DNA of 11,986 nucleotides from Spirogloea muscicola (GCA_009602725.1 WELB01000367.1:48251-60236), one strand, 5' to 3'; shown: positions 1-7,383, counted from the first letter of the stretch. The notes: a model not told the origin generated them from the sequence alone. Numbers and translations are program-made.

Positions 1-32
1 CCGCCGCCGCCGCCGCCGCCGCCTCCGCCGCT
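1..32. repeat. CCG-rich microsatellite
   Basis: Seven perfect CCG units followed by imperfect CCG/CTC units open the window. A further proline- or glycine-coding CCG/GCC stretch lies at 679-703. The run is followed by a GCCGCCATGGCG context at about 49-60 that resembles a good eukaryotic start, but the frame opened there (55-534) is proline-rich and runs without a break into a retroelement tail, so I do not call a gene. Such triplet runs are common in 5' UTRs and introns of GC-rich algal genomes. Confidence 0.8.
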
Positions 33-399
33 GTCGCCGGCGAAGACGGCCGCCATGGCGCGCGGGGCTGGGCCGCCTCCGGCAGATTGCTCGGTCGTGG
101 ATTCTTTGGGCCTCAGCACTTCCGCGCACACGGCCATTGGGACAGCTCTGCGAATGGCCGGAGGGTTCGCGCGACCAGCACAGATCCGCTGCCCGCGCGG
201 AATCCACGCCGGAGGCCCAAGGCCCTGCTGGCCCCCCCCCCCTCCACACCGCCCTCCGCTAGCGCCCAGCTCCCCCGCACCCCCTCCTCACCTGGCCTCT
301 CAAGCTGACCAGCGGCGCCGGGAACAGGGTGCAGCCCTTCCCGGTGGCTCGGCGCCTTTGGGTCTTGTGTCCTGCTACCCAATGCGTGAACCTATGTGC
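33..399. other. GC-rich DNA, no defensible gene
   Basis: Several overlapping frames are open on both strands, as expected for very GC-rich DNA. None gives a recognisable domain. The stretch could be promoter, 5' UTR or intron of the ATP synthase subunit g gene that ends at 1449, or it could belong to a separate gene beginning at 55. It contains a C homopolymer near 233-242. Confidence 0.4.
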
Positions 400-534
400 C
401 TACAGCGGTCCCAGGCGATTGCTTTGCATCGCCGGGCTGGTCGCGCCCTTGCAGCAACCTCTGGTTTGGGCAGCGGGGTTGCTCTTCCTCCTCTCAGCTC
501 ATCCGACTTCCTACTGCTGACACGGGGGTACTGA
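400..534 (+). mobile_element. Retroelement 3' tail T1 (diverged)
   Basis: The frame ending at the TGA at 532-534 encodes 44 residues starting L-Q-R-S and ending S-D-F-L-L-L-T-R-G-Y. It aligns over its whole length with the C-terminal tail of the long retroelement copy ending at 5696 (L-Q-R-S...L-R-A-G-R-A-L-A-A-x-S-G...). The 5' part of the element is missing. No GGGCTGG hairpin or CTT tail follows, so its 3' UTR is also lost or too diverged to recognise. Because it lies upstream of the subunit g last exon in the same orientation, it may sit in an intron or the promoter of that gene. An alternative is that this is part of a host exon that captured the tail. Confidence 0.6.
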
Positions 535-1262
535 GGGCGCCCTGTCTGCCTAGCCGTTGGCTCCGTCATGAACACCTACATGCATCTGGTTGGCAGTTTA
601 CAGCCGATTCTTCAATATCAGCAGCCGCATTCCTTCCCTGACTAATAAGCTAAGCAACAGCTCTTCCACTTTGCGCTTGCCGCCGCCGCCGCCGCGCCGC
701 CGCGGATGCGGTCGTTTCGCCCCCCGCTGCCGCCGGCTGGCGAGCTGGCGCCGACGAGCTCATGGCCACGCCAGGCCCCGGGGCTTCTTCGGGCGCCACG
801 CTCAAGGCCGCGCCAGACCCTGCCCCCCCCTTCCGGGTGCCTCGCCGCTGCCGAGTTCCCCTGGTCACCCTCGGCAGGGCAGCAGTTCCCCGTGCCTGCG
901 CCAGCGGCAGCTGCTCCTCCCGACGCTTCAAGCCCCGCGGCGGCGGCGTCGGGCACCCCGGCCTCCTCTACCCCAGCGGGAGCCGAGCGCGTCCTCCCCT
1001 ACCAAGCGCCTCCTATCTTCACGGGCAGCGACGGCCTGAGGACGAGCGAGGCTGTCGCTTCAGCCACCCAACTCATGGCGGCCGCGGCACCACCGGCCCT
1101 CCTCCACCCCCCCACTCCGCCGCGCCGAGCTGCTGCCTCGCTCTGCCTGCGCTCCCCCAGGCCGGTCCCCCCCCCACGGCATCCTCGCCACGGCTTGCGT
1201 GTTCCTTCCACGCTGCTGCCGCAGGCCCTCCCCTGATCGGCCTCGGCCGTCTGCCCCCACAG
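535..1262. other. GC-rich region upstream of subunit g exon, exons not resolved
   Basis: The upstream exons of ATP synthase subunit g must lie here or beyond the left edge. I looked for the expected middle part of that protein (basic, ending about L-x-Y-x-x-L-A before the splice) and did not find it. A polypyrimidine stretch and the acceptor CCCCCACAG end the region. A frame around 984-1085 reads fairly smoothly but matches nothing I know. The 3' end is therefore read as intron; the remainder is undetermined. Confidence 0.35.
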
Positions 1263-1449
1263 CCTGCCCCGGCGGGTGGACCACTTGTGGGAGGAGGTGG
1301 ACGTGCTCAAGCACAAGTTTGCCAACCGCGGGGAGCTCCCGCTCTCGGAGATCGGCGTCGGCGCGCTCTTCGTGGCTGAGGTGTATGCGTGGTTCTGCGT
1401 GGGCGAGATCGTTGGCCGGGGCTTCACTCTCACAGGGTACAAGTCGTAG
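1263..1449 (+). CDS. Mitochondrial ATP synthase subunit g, last exon (partial)
   Basis: Subunit g belongs to the membrane-embedded Fo part of mitochondrial ATP synthase and, with subunit e, supports dimer formation in the inner membrane. After the acceptor CCCCCACAG at 1254-1262, the frame gives one base completing a codon and 61 codons to TAG at 1447-1449. The peptide has the family's features: R-R-V-D-H-L-W-E-E-V-D near its start, a hydrophobic segment L-F-V-A-E-V-Y-A-W-F-C, then G-E-I-V-G (a GxxxG helix-packing motif) and the hallmark end G-R-G-F-T-x-T-G-Y. Plant subunit g ends in almost the same way. The full protein is usually about 100-125 residues, so roughly half is missing and must come from upstream exons not identified here. 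The gene converges on the kinase gene ending at 2626. Confidence 0.85.
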
Positions 1450-1484
1450 GCAGGCCTACTGGGCCACTGGCCACTGGCCCACGA

Positions 1485-1489
1485 TGTAA
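1485..1489 (+). promoter_or_regulatory. Possible TGTAA polyadenylation signal
   Basis: TGTAA occurs 35 bases past the subunit g stop codon. This pentamer is the usual polyadenylation signal of many chlorophyte algae. The distance would make a very short 3' UTR and the pentamer occurs by chance often, so this is only a candidate. Confidence 0.3.
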
Positions 1490-2625
1490 GCATTGCAGCA
1501 AGGGCACCATTCGGCGATTTGAGGGGGTCCAATGCTTAAGAAAGAAAGGGGTCACTTGTGTCCTCCGTTTCTCTTTCCCCTCCTCAAGGCCTTGCATGGC
1601 TAACCATCTCCCTCACCTGGTCAGCACCACATGATCCACTCATTCAACCGGCTTGGGGCGAACACTACCTCAGTTCGCCCGTTCTTGGTTGTGCGATTGA
1701 TGCCTCGCCACCATGTGATACTCCATGAGGCGGGCCTACCCCTTGTTATTCAGGAGGTCGCAGCCTCTGACTGAGCCCGTCTCCGGCTCTTCTGACCCTC
1801 TGGCACTTGCGATTGAGGCGCAACTTGGCAACCATTGCATCTGCAGTATTCCCCTGAATCAGTTGCACCCTGCACGATCTGGATGACGCAAATTGCAGCT
1901 GGTCGTTCTGCATTTGATTTGCAGGTTCTCTGATTTATCGTCGTTGACCAGATACTCTTGCCAGCTCTCCTGCAAGACATCATACTGTACACTGCAGCTT
2001 GCCAATGTGTGTTTGGTTGCAATGCCCTTGCACTGCACACAAGTTTCACAATGCCATCTGCGACTCCACAATCACTATTCATGCTTTATATCTCCGTAAG
2101 ATCTCTCCGTGCCTACAGTGCCAGTCATTTCTTCTCGTGGTTGCACTTTGATGATCTGGTTCTGCCCCCCAGACACATCGACTTGGGTGTTGGCTCCACA
2201 ATGTCGTGCACACTTTTGCTATGCCTGAGTACATTCAGATTGTGTGACTCATGGACTTCACCTTCTGTGTCACAGGCTAACTGCCTCTACTGATCATTTC
2301 GTCAGGCAGTGGCCCACGCGTTTTGTCTTCTGCTGGTGGTGGAGCATGTGTTGCCTTGATCTTATTGAAAGTCAATAGTCTTATTGTAAGTCATAGATGG
2401 CTGGCAGTTAGTAAGCCATCAATGTAATTGCCAGCCATCAATGTTAGTATATGACGCCTGACAGACCAGCCATTGCATGGCAAGTCGCTACAAGAGCGAG
2501 CTCTTTGCTTGCTAGAACTCGACACCTGCTACTGAAGCTGCTGTATGTGTCAAGAGCACACTATTCATGAAGAATATGTCCTTACTTTAGCAACTACCTA
2601 GCTCCTCTCTAGTAGTGGTGAATAT
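1490..2625. other. Intergenic DNA between convergent genes
   Basis: Base composition is closer to balanced than elsewhere in the window. Frames of 60-110 residues exist (for example minus 1750-2082 and plus 1958-2293), but they are rich in Cys, Ser and Leu, lack domains and have no supporting splice pattern. It probably holds the 3' UTRs of subunit g and of the kinase. The only clear structure is the inverted repeat at 2396-2439. Plus-strand TGTAA pentamers lie near 2385 and 2423. Confidence 0.5.
2396..2439. repeat. Inverted repeat, 11-bp perfect arms
   Basis: GATGGCTGGCA at 2396-2406 pairs perfectly with TGCCAGCCATC at 2429-2439 across a 22-base loop, and the loop contains another AGCCATC at 2414-2420. 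It lies about 190 bases beyond the kinase stop codon. It could be a 3'-end hairpin or a remnant of a small mobile element; the GGCTGG core echoes the retroelement hairpins elsewhere but the flanks do not match them. Confidence 0.6.
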
Positions 2626-4350
2626 TCAGATGAGGATACATCGGCATAGAGGTGGATCCAGCCTGGACACAATGCCGTCAGGTCCTAGCATAGCTTCCAA
2701 TGACTCTACCACTTCTGCAAACTCTGGTCTGCGCTCGGCGCAGGCATCCCAGCAACGCCTCATGAGGTCGGCTAATACGCTGGGGCAGCTCTTAGGGACC
2801 TCTGGCCTCATTCCCTGCACCCTTGCAGATTGTTGCATGAGTGATGCACAAAGACAGCTGCTGCCCAGTGGAAGAGTGGAAGACGACCCAACTTCTGCTT
2901 ACCTTATTAACTATCGCATATGCGAGCTGAACAAAGCTGAGCATTTGGAATGGATGCTCGCAAGTGTATATTTCCCACAGGACAATGCCAAAGCTGTAAA
3001 TGTCAACCTTCCGGTCATAAGGCCTGCCGTCAATGATCTGCAGAAGGTTGAAACCATTCCAAGTGAGAGGCGCCATGACCATTGAGCAGCGACAAAAAGT
3101 TCATGCTTCATTTTCTAGTGCTGGAAGTTTCAAGGCGGCTTCAGGTGAGAGGCGCCATGACCTAAGCAGCAGCATGAATCTGCTCTGAGATGCACTCTCA
3201 TTGTCACACACACGAGTATGACTAACAGAATGCAACAGTCGCAGGTCTAGCAGCCAGCTTGCCTCAGGTGCCATCCAGCGAACTGTCCCGGTCTCGCAGG
3301 TCATGTCTGCTGGGTTGTGAGCCTCCAAGCGCGCAACACCAAAGTCTGCAATCTTCAACCTTTGCTCCCCACTGAGGAGGATGTTGTCTGACTTGAGGTC
3401 TCTATGCACCAACTTCTGCGAGTGCAAGTATCTGATACAAGCGAAGCAATCAGAGAACAGTGAGCCAAGTAGCTTCCAGGGCACATACTTGAAGCTTGTA
3501 AATGCTGGAAGCAGAGCGGAAGCTTGCATCACAACCTGGAAGGAGAAGTGCAAGCAAGTGGCGAGGCTGGAACTTACTCCATGCCCCGGGCAATGTCAAG
3601 AGCGAAACCGAGCACTCGTCTCAAAGGTACGTGCCTGGTCTTCATAAGGTAGCTCTTGAGTGTGCCCCCACTGCAAAACTCTGTGACTATGGCCCAGAGC
3701 TCCACACTGGGACTCTTTCCTGGAAAGTCCTCTGCAGGGCCAGTTAGGCGGCTCCCCTCCATGGAGGCTCCGTAGAACTGGACTGCCCCAAGATTGCCAT
3801 CAGTTGACTATGAGTTCATTGTTTGTCTCCCAGGACATATTTTGGCTCCTCGGCGATGCTGGCAAGATGCTGCCACTACCAGTACGTGCAGTTTGCCAAC
3901 CTCAAGAACGCGGTGGAGGTGCAGAGCGCTTCTCAGATGTCTCTACCTGCACAATGTTGGGATGCACCAACTCATGCCAGACAATGACCTCCTGCTTGAA
4001 GCTGCTCTGCAGGCCCTCCAAGTGCTTCCTCGTCACATTCTCCGGCACATTCATCACTTTCACTGCCACGTCCCTCCCCTCCCAGGCGCCTTGGTACACT
4101 GATCCAAAGGCCCCTGCAGCATATGACAGCAACACAGGACACTGGCCCTCAGGTACACGCTTCCGGGCTTGAGCTGCACACACCAATCGCCTAGAGTGCT
4201 TCACATTGACCACCCGGCCGCCTCCTCAGCCACCTCCTCAAGAGGTGGTGGTGACGCACCCGAGGCAATGAGCCTCGTGCAGGTCACTCTGGACATGTCG
4301 ATTTCCCACGGCATTGCACCGCCACCCTCCGCTACCCCTGGCAGGCTCAT
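2626..4350 (-). CDS. Raf-like (plant MAPKKK group C type) protein kinase, six exons
   Basis: Predicted exons on the minus strand are 4350-4260, 4113-3947, 3777-3578, 3431-3263, 3037-2903 and 2814-2626, giving 951 bases and 316 residues; all phases join. The product is a soluble Ser/Thr (possibly dual-specificity) kinase. Motifs in order: W-E-I-D at 15-18, glycine loop G-A-F-G-S-V at 31-36, ATP-binding Lys49 in V-A-V-K, helix-C Glu72 in F-K-Q-E-V, H-R-D-L-K-S-D-N at 162-169, D-F-G at 182-184, T-G-T-V-R-W-M-A-P-E ending at 209, D-I-Y-S-F-G-I-V-L-W-E-I in exon 5, and R-C-W...R-R-P-E in exon 6. W-E-I-D, the F-x-Q-E-V-x-V-W-H stretch, F-Y-G-A-S and A-x-N-P-x-D-M-T-x-E-T-G-T match plant group C Raf-like kinases, as does a Cys-containing C-terminal end. 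All catalytic residues are present. The start Met at 4350 is chosen because it precedes W-E-I-D; the frame is open to 4866, so a longer N-terminus is possible. No regulatory domain is visible. Substrates are unknown. Confidence 0.88.
3038..3262 (-). other. Probable GC-AG intron in kinase gene
   Basis: Exon 4 must end after M-A-P-E (GAG at 3265-3263) and exon 5 must begin I-I-D-G-R-P-Y-D-R-K at 3037 to give the standard kinase subdomain VIII-IX. The intron boundaries that do this are GCAAGC at the donor and CTGCAG at the acceptor. No GT donor gives the same join in frame. GC-AG introns are a known minor class. The intron contains an 18-bp direct repeat, GTGAGAGGCGCCATGACC on the plus strand, at 3063-3080 and 3145-3162. 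Confidence 0.7.
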
Positions 4351-4704
4351 GGCTGCACTACAGCCTGTGCCGAGAGAGGCAGTAGCAGAGCCGCCCTGAG
4401 CTCCGCCACACGGAGGGCTGGGCAGCCAGTCTACTCCGAGGCAACGGCCGGTAGGCCGATTGCCATAGAGGAAGCAGCCGACTCGGCAGCAGCTCGGGGC
4501 TGCGAGGAGCGGGTGGGCTGGGAGCCCGGGTGCCGGGGCAGGCGAGCACGAGCAACAGCACGGGGGGTGGGGGGAGCGCGGCCCCCCCCCAGCGGCGGGC
4601 TGCCAGGGCGCGCTGCTGTGGGCCCCGGCTCGCGCTTGGGGCGAGAACAGCGGAGCAGAGGCTGTGATTGACAGTCCGGGCCTGGGGCGCCCGGAGAAAA
4701 ACAA
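4351..4704. other. GC-rich upstream region of kinase gene
   Basis: The minus-strand frame stays open from 4866 through the kinase start, but the translated 170 residues are dominated by Pro, Cys, Ser and Ala and show no domain, so I read them as 5' UTR or promoter. An upstream noncoding exon cannot be excluded. Confidence 0.4.
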
Positions 4705-4764
4705 TGCGGCTGCTGATATCAAAAGAGCGGCTGTGAAAGCCAGCCAGAAAGGAGGCAGACGAGG
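4705..4764 (-). repeat. Retroelement hairpin module, copy A
   Basis: Read on the minus strand it contains GGCTGGCTTTCACAGCC (4745-4729), the same hairpin that follows retroelement tails elsewhere in the window. It aligns with the module at 4849-4907 over about 60 bases, including TGCGGCTGCT and ATATCAAAA on the plus strand. The pair lies in the kinase upstream region. Confidence 0.65.
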
Positions 4765-4848
4765 AGGGCTGCGCTGATGTGCGATTGTGATGTGGCGACG
4801 ACGGAAGGCGGCTTGCGGGCGGGTCCAGGCGACTTGGCTGCCGGGGAC

Positions 4849-4907
4849 TGCGGCTGCTAATATCAAAACACCGGCTGTAAACGCCAGCCAGAACCTGTCA
4901 GACGAGT
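4849..4907 (-). repeat. Retroelement hairpin module, copy B
   Basis: This is the second copy of the 60-base module, with hairpin GGCTGGCGTTTACAGCC on the minus strand (4889-4873). It ends in GACGAG directly where the open frame of retroelement copy T2 becomes recognisable, so T2 may have inserted next to it. Confidence 0.6.
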
Positions 4908-5696
4908 AGGCTCATCCAAACAGGGAGCGAGGGCTTTGAAGAGGTATTCCGAAGTGCCGTCCACCGGCTCCTGGGCCTACTGCCGCCATGTCTCCAGGGT
5001 GTGCGTCAATGTGAGTGTGGCGAGCGCGGGACCGAGCCTGGAGAGCTGGCTGCTCATGTTCTGCGCTGTTCCCACGGCGGAGAGCGGACAGCGGCCCACG
5101 ACCGCCTCCGCGACGTAATGCATGGCATCCTGTTGGAGGCTGGTTTCTCCGTGGCAGCAGAGCACTCCGGAATCATGCCAATCCAGCACAGGGCCGACGG
5201 TCTCCATGCCAGGCGTGTAGACCTGGTGGCCACCCGACAGGCCGGCGGGCCACGTCTTCTCCTGGACGTGGTGACTACTGATGCCTATGACCGCTCACAC
5301 CCAGCCAAATGTGCCACCACGGCTGGGTATGCGGTCGCCTGCGCTGCTCGGGCCAAAGAGCTGAAGTACGCGGATCATCCGCGGGAAGACGAGTTCTTCC
5401 CGTTGGCCATCGACACACATGGGGCGCTGGGCGCTCGGTGGCTCGAGCTGCTCACCCAGCTCGCCCGCCACACCATCGCCCGGCGCTTCCATGGGGAGCC
5501 GGTTGACTTCCCTGCAGCCGGGTCGCTGGCGCAAGTGTATCGAATGCGCCTGGCCGTCTCGCTGCAGAGGTCCATGGCCCGGGCGCTGCACCTTCGTGCC
5601 GGCAGAGCCCTCGCTGCTGCCTCTGGCTCTGGCCAGGGGACCCACTTCCAGGAGCCCAGCATCTCTGATCTGCGGCTGCTTAGCAGGGGTTACTGA
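4908..5696 (+). pseudogene. C-terminal part of retrotransposon ORF: CCHC knuckle and restriction-like endonuclease
   Basis: The frame is open from 4881 to the TGA at 5694-5696 and recognisable from about 4923. It begins with a stretch typical of the region after the RT thumb (V-F-R-S-A-V-H-R-L-L-G-L-L-P). A zinc knuckle C-E-C-G...H-V-L-R-C follows, encoded at about 5010-5069, then H-D-R-L-R-D. Next comes a nuclease-like core, V-D-L-V-A then L-L-L-D-V-V with 14 residues between the two Asp, and later K-Y and F-F-P-L-A-I-D-T-x-G-A-L-G. CCHC, (R/K)HD-like and PD-x(12-14)-D motifs are the signature of the restriction-like endonuclease of R2/NeSL/Dualen-type non-LTR elements; here the Pro of PD is Val. 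It would nick the target DNA for target-primed reverse transcription. No start codon belongs to this fragment, and no RT domain precedes it. Confidence 0.75.
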
Positions 5697-5772
5697 GTGT
5701 CTCGTAGCAGCTTTGTTTCTGTTACTTAGCGCTTCCCCTGGCCCCCTTCTCGTACTCTGTTCATTCTTTTTC

Positions 5773-5791
5773 GGGCTGGTTGTTCCAGCCC
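5773..5791 (+). repeat. 3'-UTR hairpin of T2
   Basis: GGGCTGG and CCAGCCC form a perfect 7-bp stem with loop TTGTT, preceded by CATTCTTTTTC. The same structure is found at 7325-7343 (T7) and, with a compatible G-U pair, at 6393-6411 (T5). Confidence 0.75.
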
Positions 5792-5820
5792 CTATTCTCA
5801 ATGGGCGAGCACTTTCTTCT

Positions 5821-6075
5821 TTGAAGAAGAAAGTGGCTCTCCCACTGGGGGCAAGGGCTGTGATAAGCCAGCCCGAAAGCTGGGAAGGAAGCGCGGCCAG
5901 ATTGACTGGTGGCTGGGAAAGGCCAGCCCAAAAGAATGGACAAAGTCTGAGGGAGCCTGAGTGCGAACGACTAGGACTAAGACATCAGCCATGGAACGCT
6001 CAGTAACCTCTAGACAGGAGATGCAGGTCCGAGAAGCTAGCTGGCGGAAAGACGTCGCCCCGACGGAAGCCGGAG
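5821..6075 (-). mobile_element. Retroelement 3' tail T3, type B 3' UTR
   Basis: On the minus strand the ORF tail S-G-F-R-R-G-D-V-F-P-P-A-S-F-S-D-L-H-L-L-S-R-G-Y ends in TGA at 6002-6000. It is followed by a 3' UTR that matches copy T10 (after 10491) almost base for base, including GGGCTGGCCTTTCCCAGCC (5929-5911) and CAGTCAATCTGGCCGCGCTT. A second hairpin, CGGGCTGGCTTATCACAGCC, lies at about 5874-5855. The element ends at 5821 in ACTTTCTTCTT, tail-to-tail with T2. It is strongly 5'-truncated. Confidence 0.7.
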
Positions 6076-6093
6076 GAGTTGACTAGGTTCGAA

Positions 6094-6150
6094 GGGGCCC
6101 AAATGGAAAGGCCAGCCCAAAGAAATGGACAAGGTCTGTGGAAAAGGCCG
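6094..6150 (-). mobile_element. Retroelement 3'-UTR fragment T4, type B
   Basis: Read on the minus strand it gives CCTTGTCCATTTC, then TTGGGCTGGCCTTTCC, as in the type B 3' UTR, but the right arm of the hairpin is lost. It is directly upstream (5') of T3, so T3 may have inserted into it. The DNA from 6150 to 6375 has no recognised content apart from a CGCGCG-rich patch near 6220-6235. Confidence 0.5.
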
Positions 6151-6378
6151 AGGGGCCGAAGGTGCGGACAAGCCCTGGAGGACTGGCTGGGCGGCCTTGC
6201 ACGCGCAGCTAGTCTTCTTGCACGCGCGCGCCGGAAGAACTGGGCTCGCACGCGAGGCAGTGACCACGAAGCGGATCCCCTGGTAGGACCGGCTGGTCTA
6301 TTTTTCTTTTCCCTCTGCACCATCTTGCACTTTGTAGTGTTGTCCTTTTTCAGCACCTCTTTCTTTGGCTTTGAACAT

Positions 6379-6470
6379 TGTCCATTCTTTTTGGGTTGGC
6401 TTTGCCAGCCCCTCTTCTCAATGGGCGAGCACCTTCCTGGTAGCTGGGCTGACCATTCACAGCAAACAGC
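6379..6470 (+). mobile_element. Retroelement 3'-UTR fragment T5, type A
   Basis: TGTCCATTCTTTTTGGG, the hairpin GGGTTGG...CCAGCCC (6393-6411) and TCTTCTCAATGGGCGAGCAC follow the T2/T7 3' UTR closely. A second, decayed hairpin GGGCTGACCATTCACAGC lies at 6446-6463. No ORF part remains. Confidence 0.65.
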
Positions 6471-6485
6471 CCGCCCCCCCTTCAC

Positions 6486-6536
6486 GGCTTGAATTGGCCT
6501 CCCTTATACTTCAAGCGCTCACCGCGCCTTCTCCCC
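6486..6536 (+). mobile_element. Retroelement 3'-end fragment, type C
   Basis: GGCTTGAATTGGCCTCCC followed by GCGCTCACCGCGCCTTCTC matches the last 50 bases of type C tails (the reverse complement of 10624-10675). The middle is diverged. It follows directly after the type A fragment T5, again showing nesting. The next 170 bases (6537-6710) show only a short GTTAGCGGGG duplication near 6562-6585. Confidence 0.5.
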
Positions 6537-6710
6537 CGCCCTAGATGGAGCTCACATGTTCGTTAGCGGGGTCGTTAGCGGGGACTGGGCCGATCTGGGC
6601 AACGGCGCGACGAGGGGCAGCGGGCGCCGATGCTGGTGATGGTCCACGGGGGCTGAGGCGAGAGCGGCGGCCGTGGCTGGCGCCTTTTCCGAACCCTTTG
6701 AACTGACTTC

Positions 6711-6866
6711 GGATACTAATGTCACCCTCCTATCTTAGACACCTAAACATAGGGCTCCGTTTTAGGTAGCCTTGTTTACTTTGCACTAGGTTCTGCCTGA
6801 ACAATGTATTGGCTTTAATTGGCCTCCATTTCATTTTCATGCACTCTGCGTGCCTTCACTCTCTGA
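6711..6866 (+). mobile_element. Retroelement 3' tail T6, type C
   Basis: It starts with the last codons of the ORF (GGA TAC TAA, i.e. G-Y-stop, at 6711-6719), then runs through a 3' UTR that is the reverse complement of T9, T11 and T15: TAATGTCA, CTGCCTGAACAATGTATTGG at 6796-6815, AATTGGCCTCCATTTCA and a CTTCACTCTC end. It is more diverged than those copies. It lies about 100 bases before T7, which inserted into the DNA just downstream. Confidence 0.65.
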
Positions 6867-6968
6867 ACGAGCTTACTTCTTGTGAGAAGCTTACTTTCTT
6901 TCATCAAAGACCGGGACTCACCGCCCGCACCACGCCTCGGCCCAGCCTCCCGAAGGCCCTTCTCTTAC
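6867..6968. other. Target region of the T7 insertion
   Basis: The DNA is CTT- and ACTT-rich, with a small inverted repeat around 6870-6895, and ends in the left copy of the target-site duplication CTTCTCTTAC (6959-6968). With the DNA after 7373 it resembles a decayed retroelement hairpin module (CTTCTCTT...AGCTG...TTCACAGCC), compare 11443-11480. Confidence 0.45.
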
Positions 6969-7373
6969 ACATGGGGCGCTGGGCGCTCGGTGGCTCGAGC
7001 TGCTCACCCAGCTCGCCCGCCACACCATCGCCCGGCGCTTCCATGGGGAGCCGGTTGACTTTTCTGCAGCCGGGTCGCTGGCGCAAATGTATCGAATGCG
7101 CCTGGCCGTCTCGCTGCAGAGGTCCATGGCCCGCGCGCTGCACCTTCGTGCCGGCAGAGCCCTCGCTGCTGCCTCTGGCTCTGGCCAGGGGACCCACTTC
7201 CAGGAGCCCAGCATCTCTGATCTGCGGCTGCTTAGCAGGGGTTACTGAGTGTCTCGTAGCAGCTTTGTTTCTGTTACTTAGCGCTTCCCCTGGCCCCCTT
7301 CTCGTACTCTGTTCATTCTTTTTCGGGCTGGTTGTTCCAGCCCCTATTCTCAATGGGCGAGCACTTTCTTCTT
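6969..7373 (+). mobile_element. Retroelement copy T7, complete 5'-truncated insertion with TSD
   Basis: The copy is 405 bases long, starts in mid-ORF, and ends in the CTT-rich tail. It is flanked by the 10-bp direct repeat CTTCTCTTAC at 6959-6968 and 7374-7383. The ORF frame runs through G-A-L-G-A-R-W-L-E-L-L-T to the same L-L-S-R-G-Y and TGA (7246-7248) as T2, so it carries only the last part of the nuclease domain plus the conserved tail. About 99% identity to T2 indicates recent mobility or gene conversion. Its hairpin is at 7325-7343. Confidence 0.85.
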
Positions 7374-7383
7374 CTTCTCTTAC

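Larger units (their letters stand above)
4908..5820 (+). mobile_element. Non-LTR retrotransposon copy T2, 5'-truncated, longest in window
   Basis: About 910 bases comprise the 3' part of an open reading frame (to 5696) plus a 124-base 3' UTR. The UTR carries the hairpin GGGCTGG-TTGTT-CCAGCCC at 5773-5791 and ends in the CTT-rich tail ACTTTCTTCTT at 5820. The reverse transcriptase itself is absent, so the copy is dead on arrival. From 5415 to 5820 it is about 99% identical to copy T7 (6967-7372, constant offset 1552, about four substitutions counted by eye). At 5820/5821 it abuts the tail of an oppositely oriented copy, T3. I could not find a target-site duplication, perhaps because the left end of the insertion is unclear. 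Confidence 0.8.

Noticed and set aside
55-534. A 159-residue frame starting in a good Kozak context
   Set aside because: It is proline-rich without a domain and its last 44 residues are the retroelement tail T1, so the long frame is probably fortuitous in GC-rich DNA; an exon could still start there, but I cannot support it.
590-1379. Several overlapping plus and minus frames of 100-205 residues
   Set aside because: Composition is Pro/Arg/Ala dominated in every frame, no family is recognisable, and none connects in phase to the subunit g exon with a plausible donor.
3101-3260. Read-through of the kinase exon past A-P-E into a stop near 3101
   Set aside because: The following residues do not match kinase subdomain IX, whereas the GC-AG splice restores it exactly; it may exist as a retained-intron form.
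4201-4866. Long minus-strand frame as an N-terminal extension of the kinase
   Set aside because: Only the last 30 codons (from 4350) look like kinase. The rest is Cys/Pro-rich and overlaps the repeat module at 4705-4764. I kept 4350 as the start but noted the alternative.
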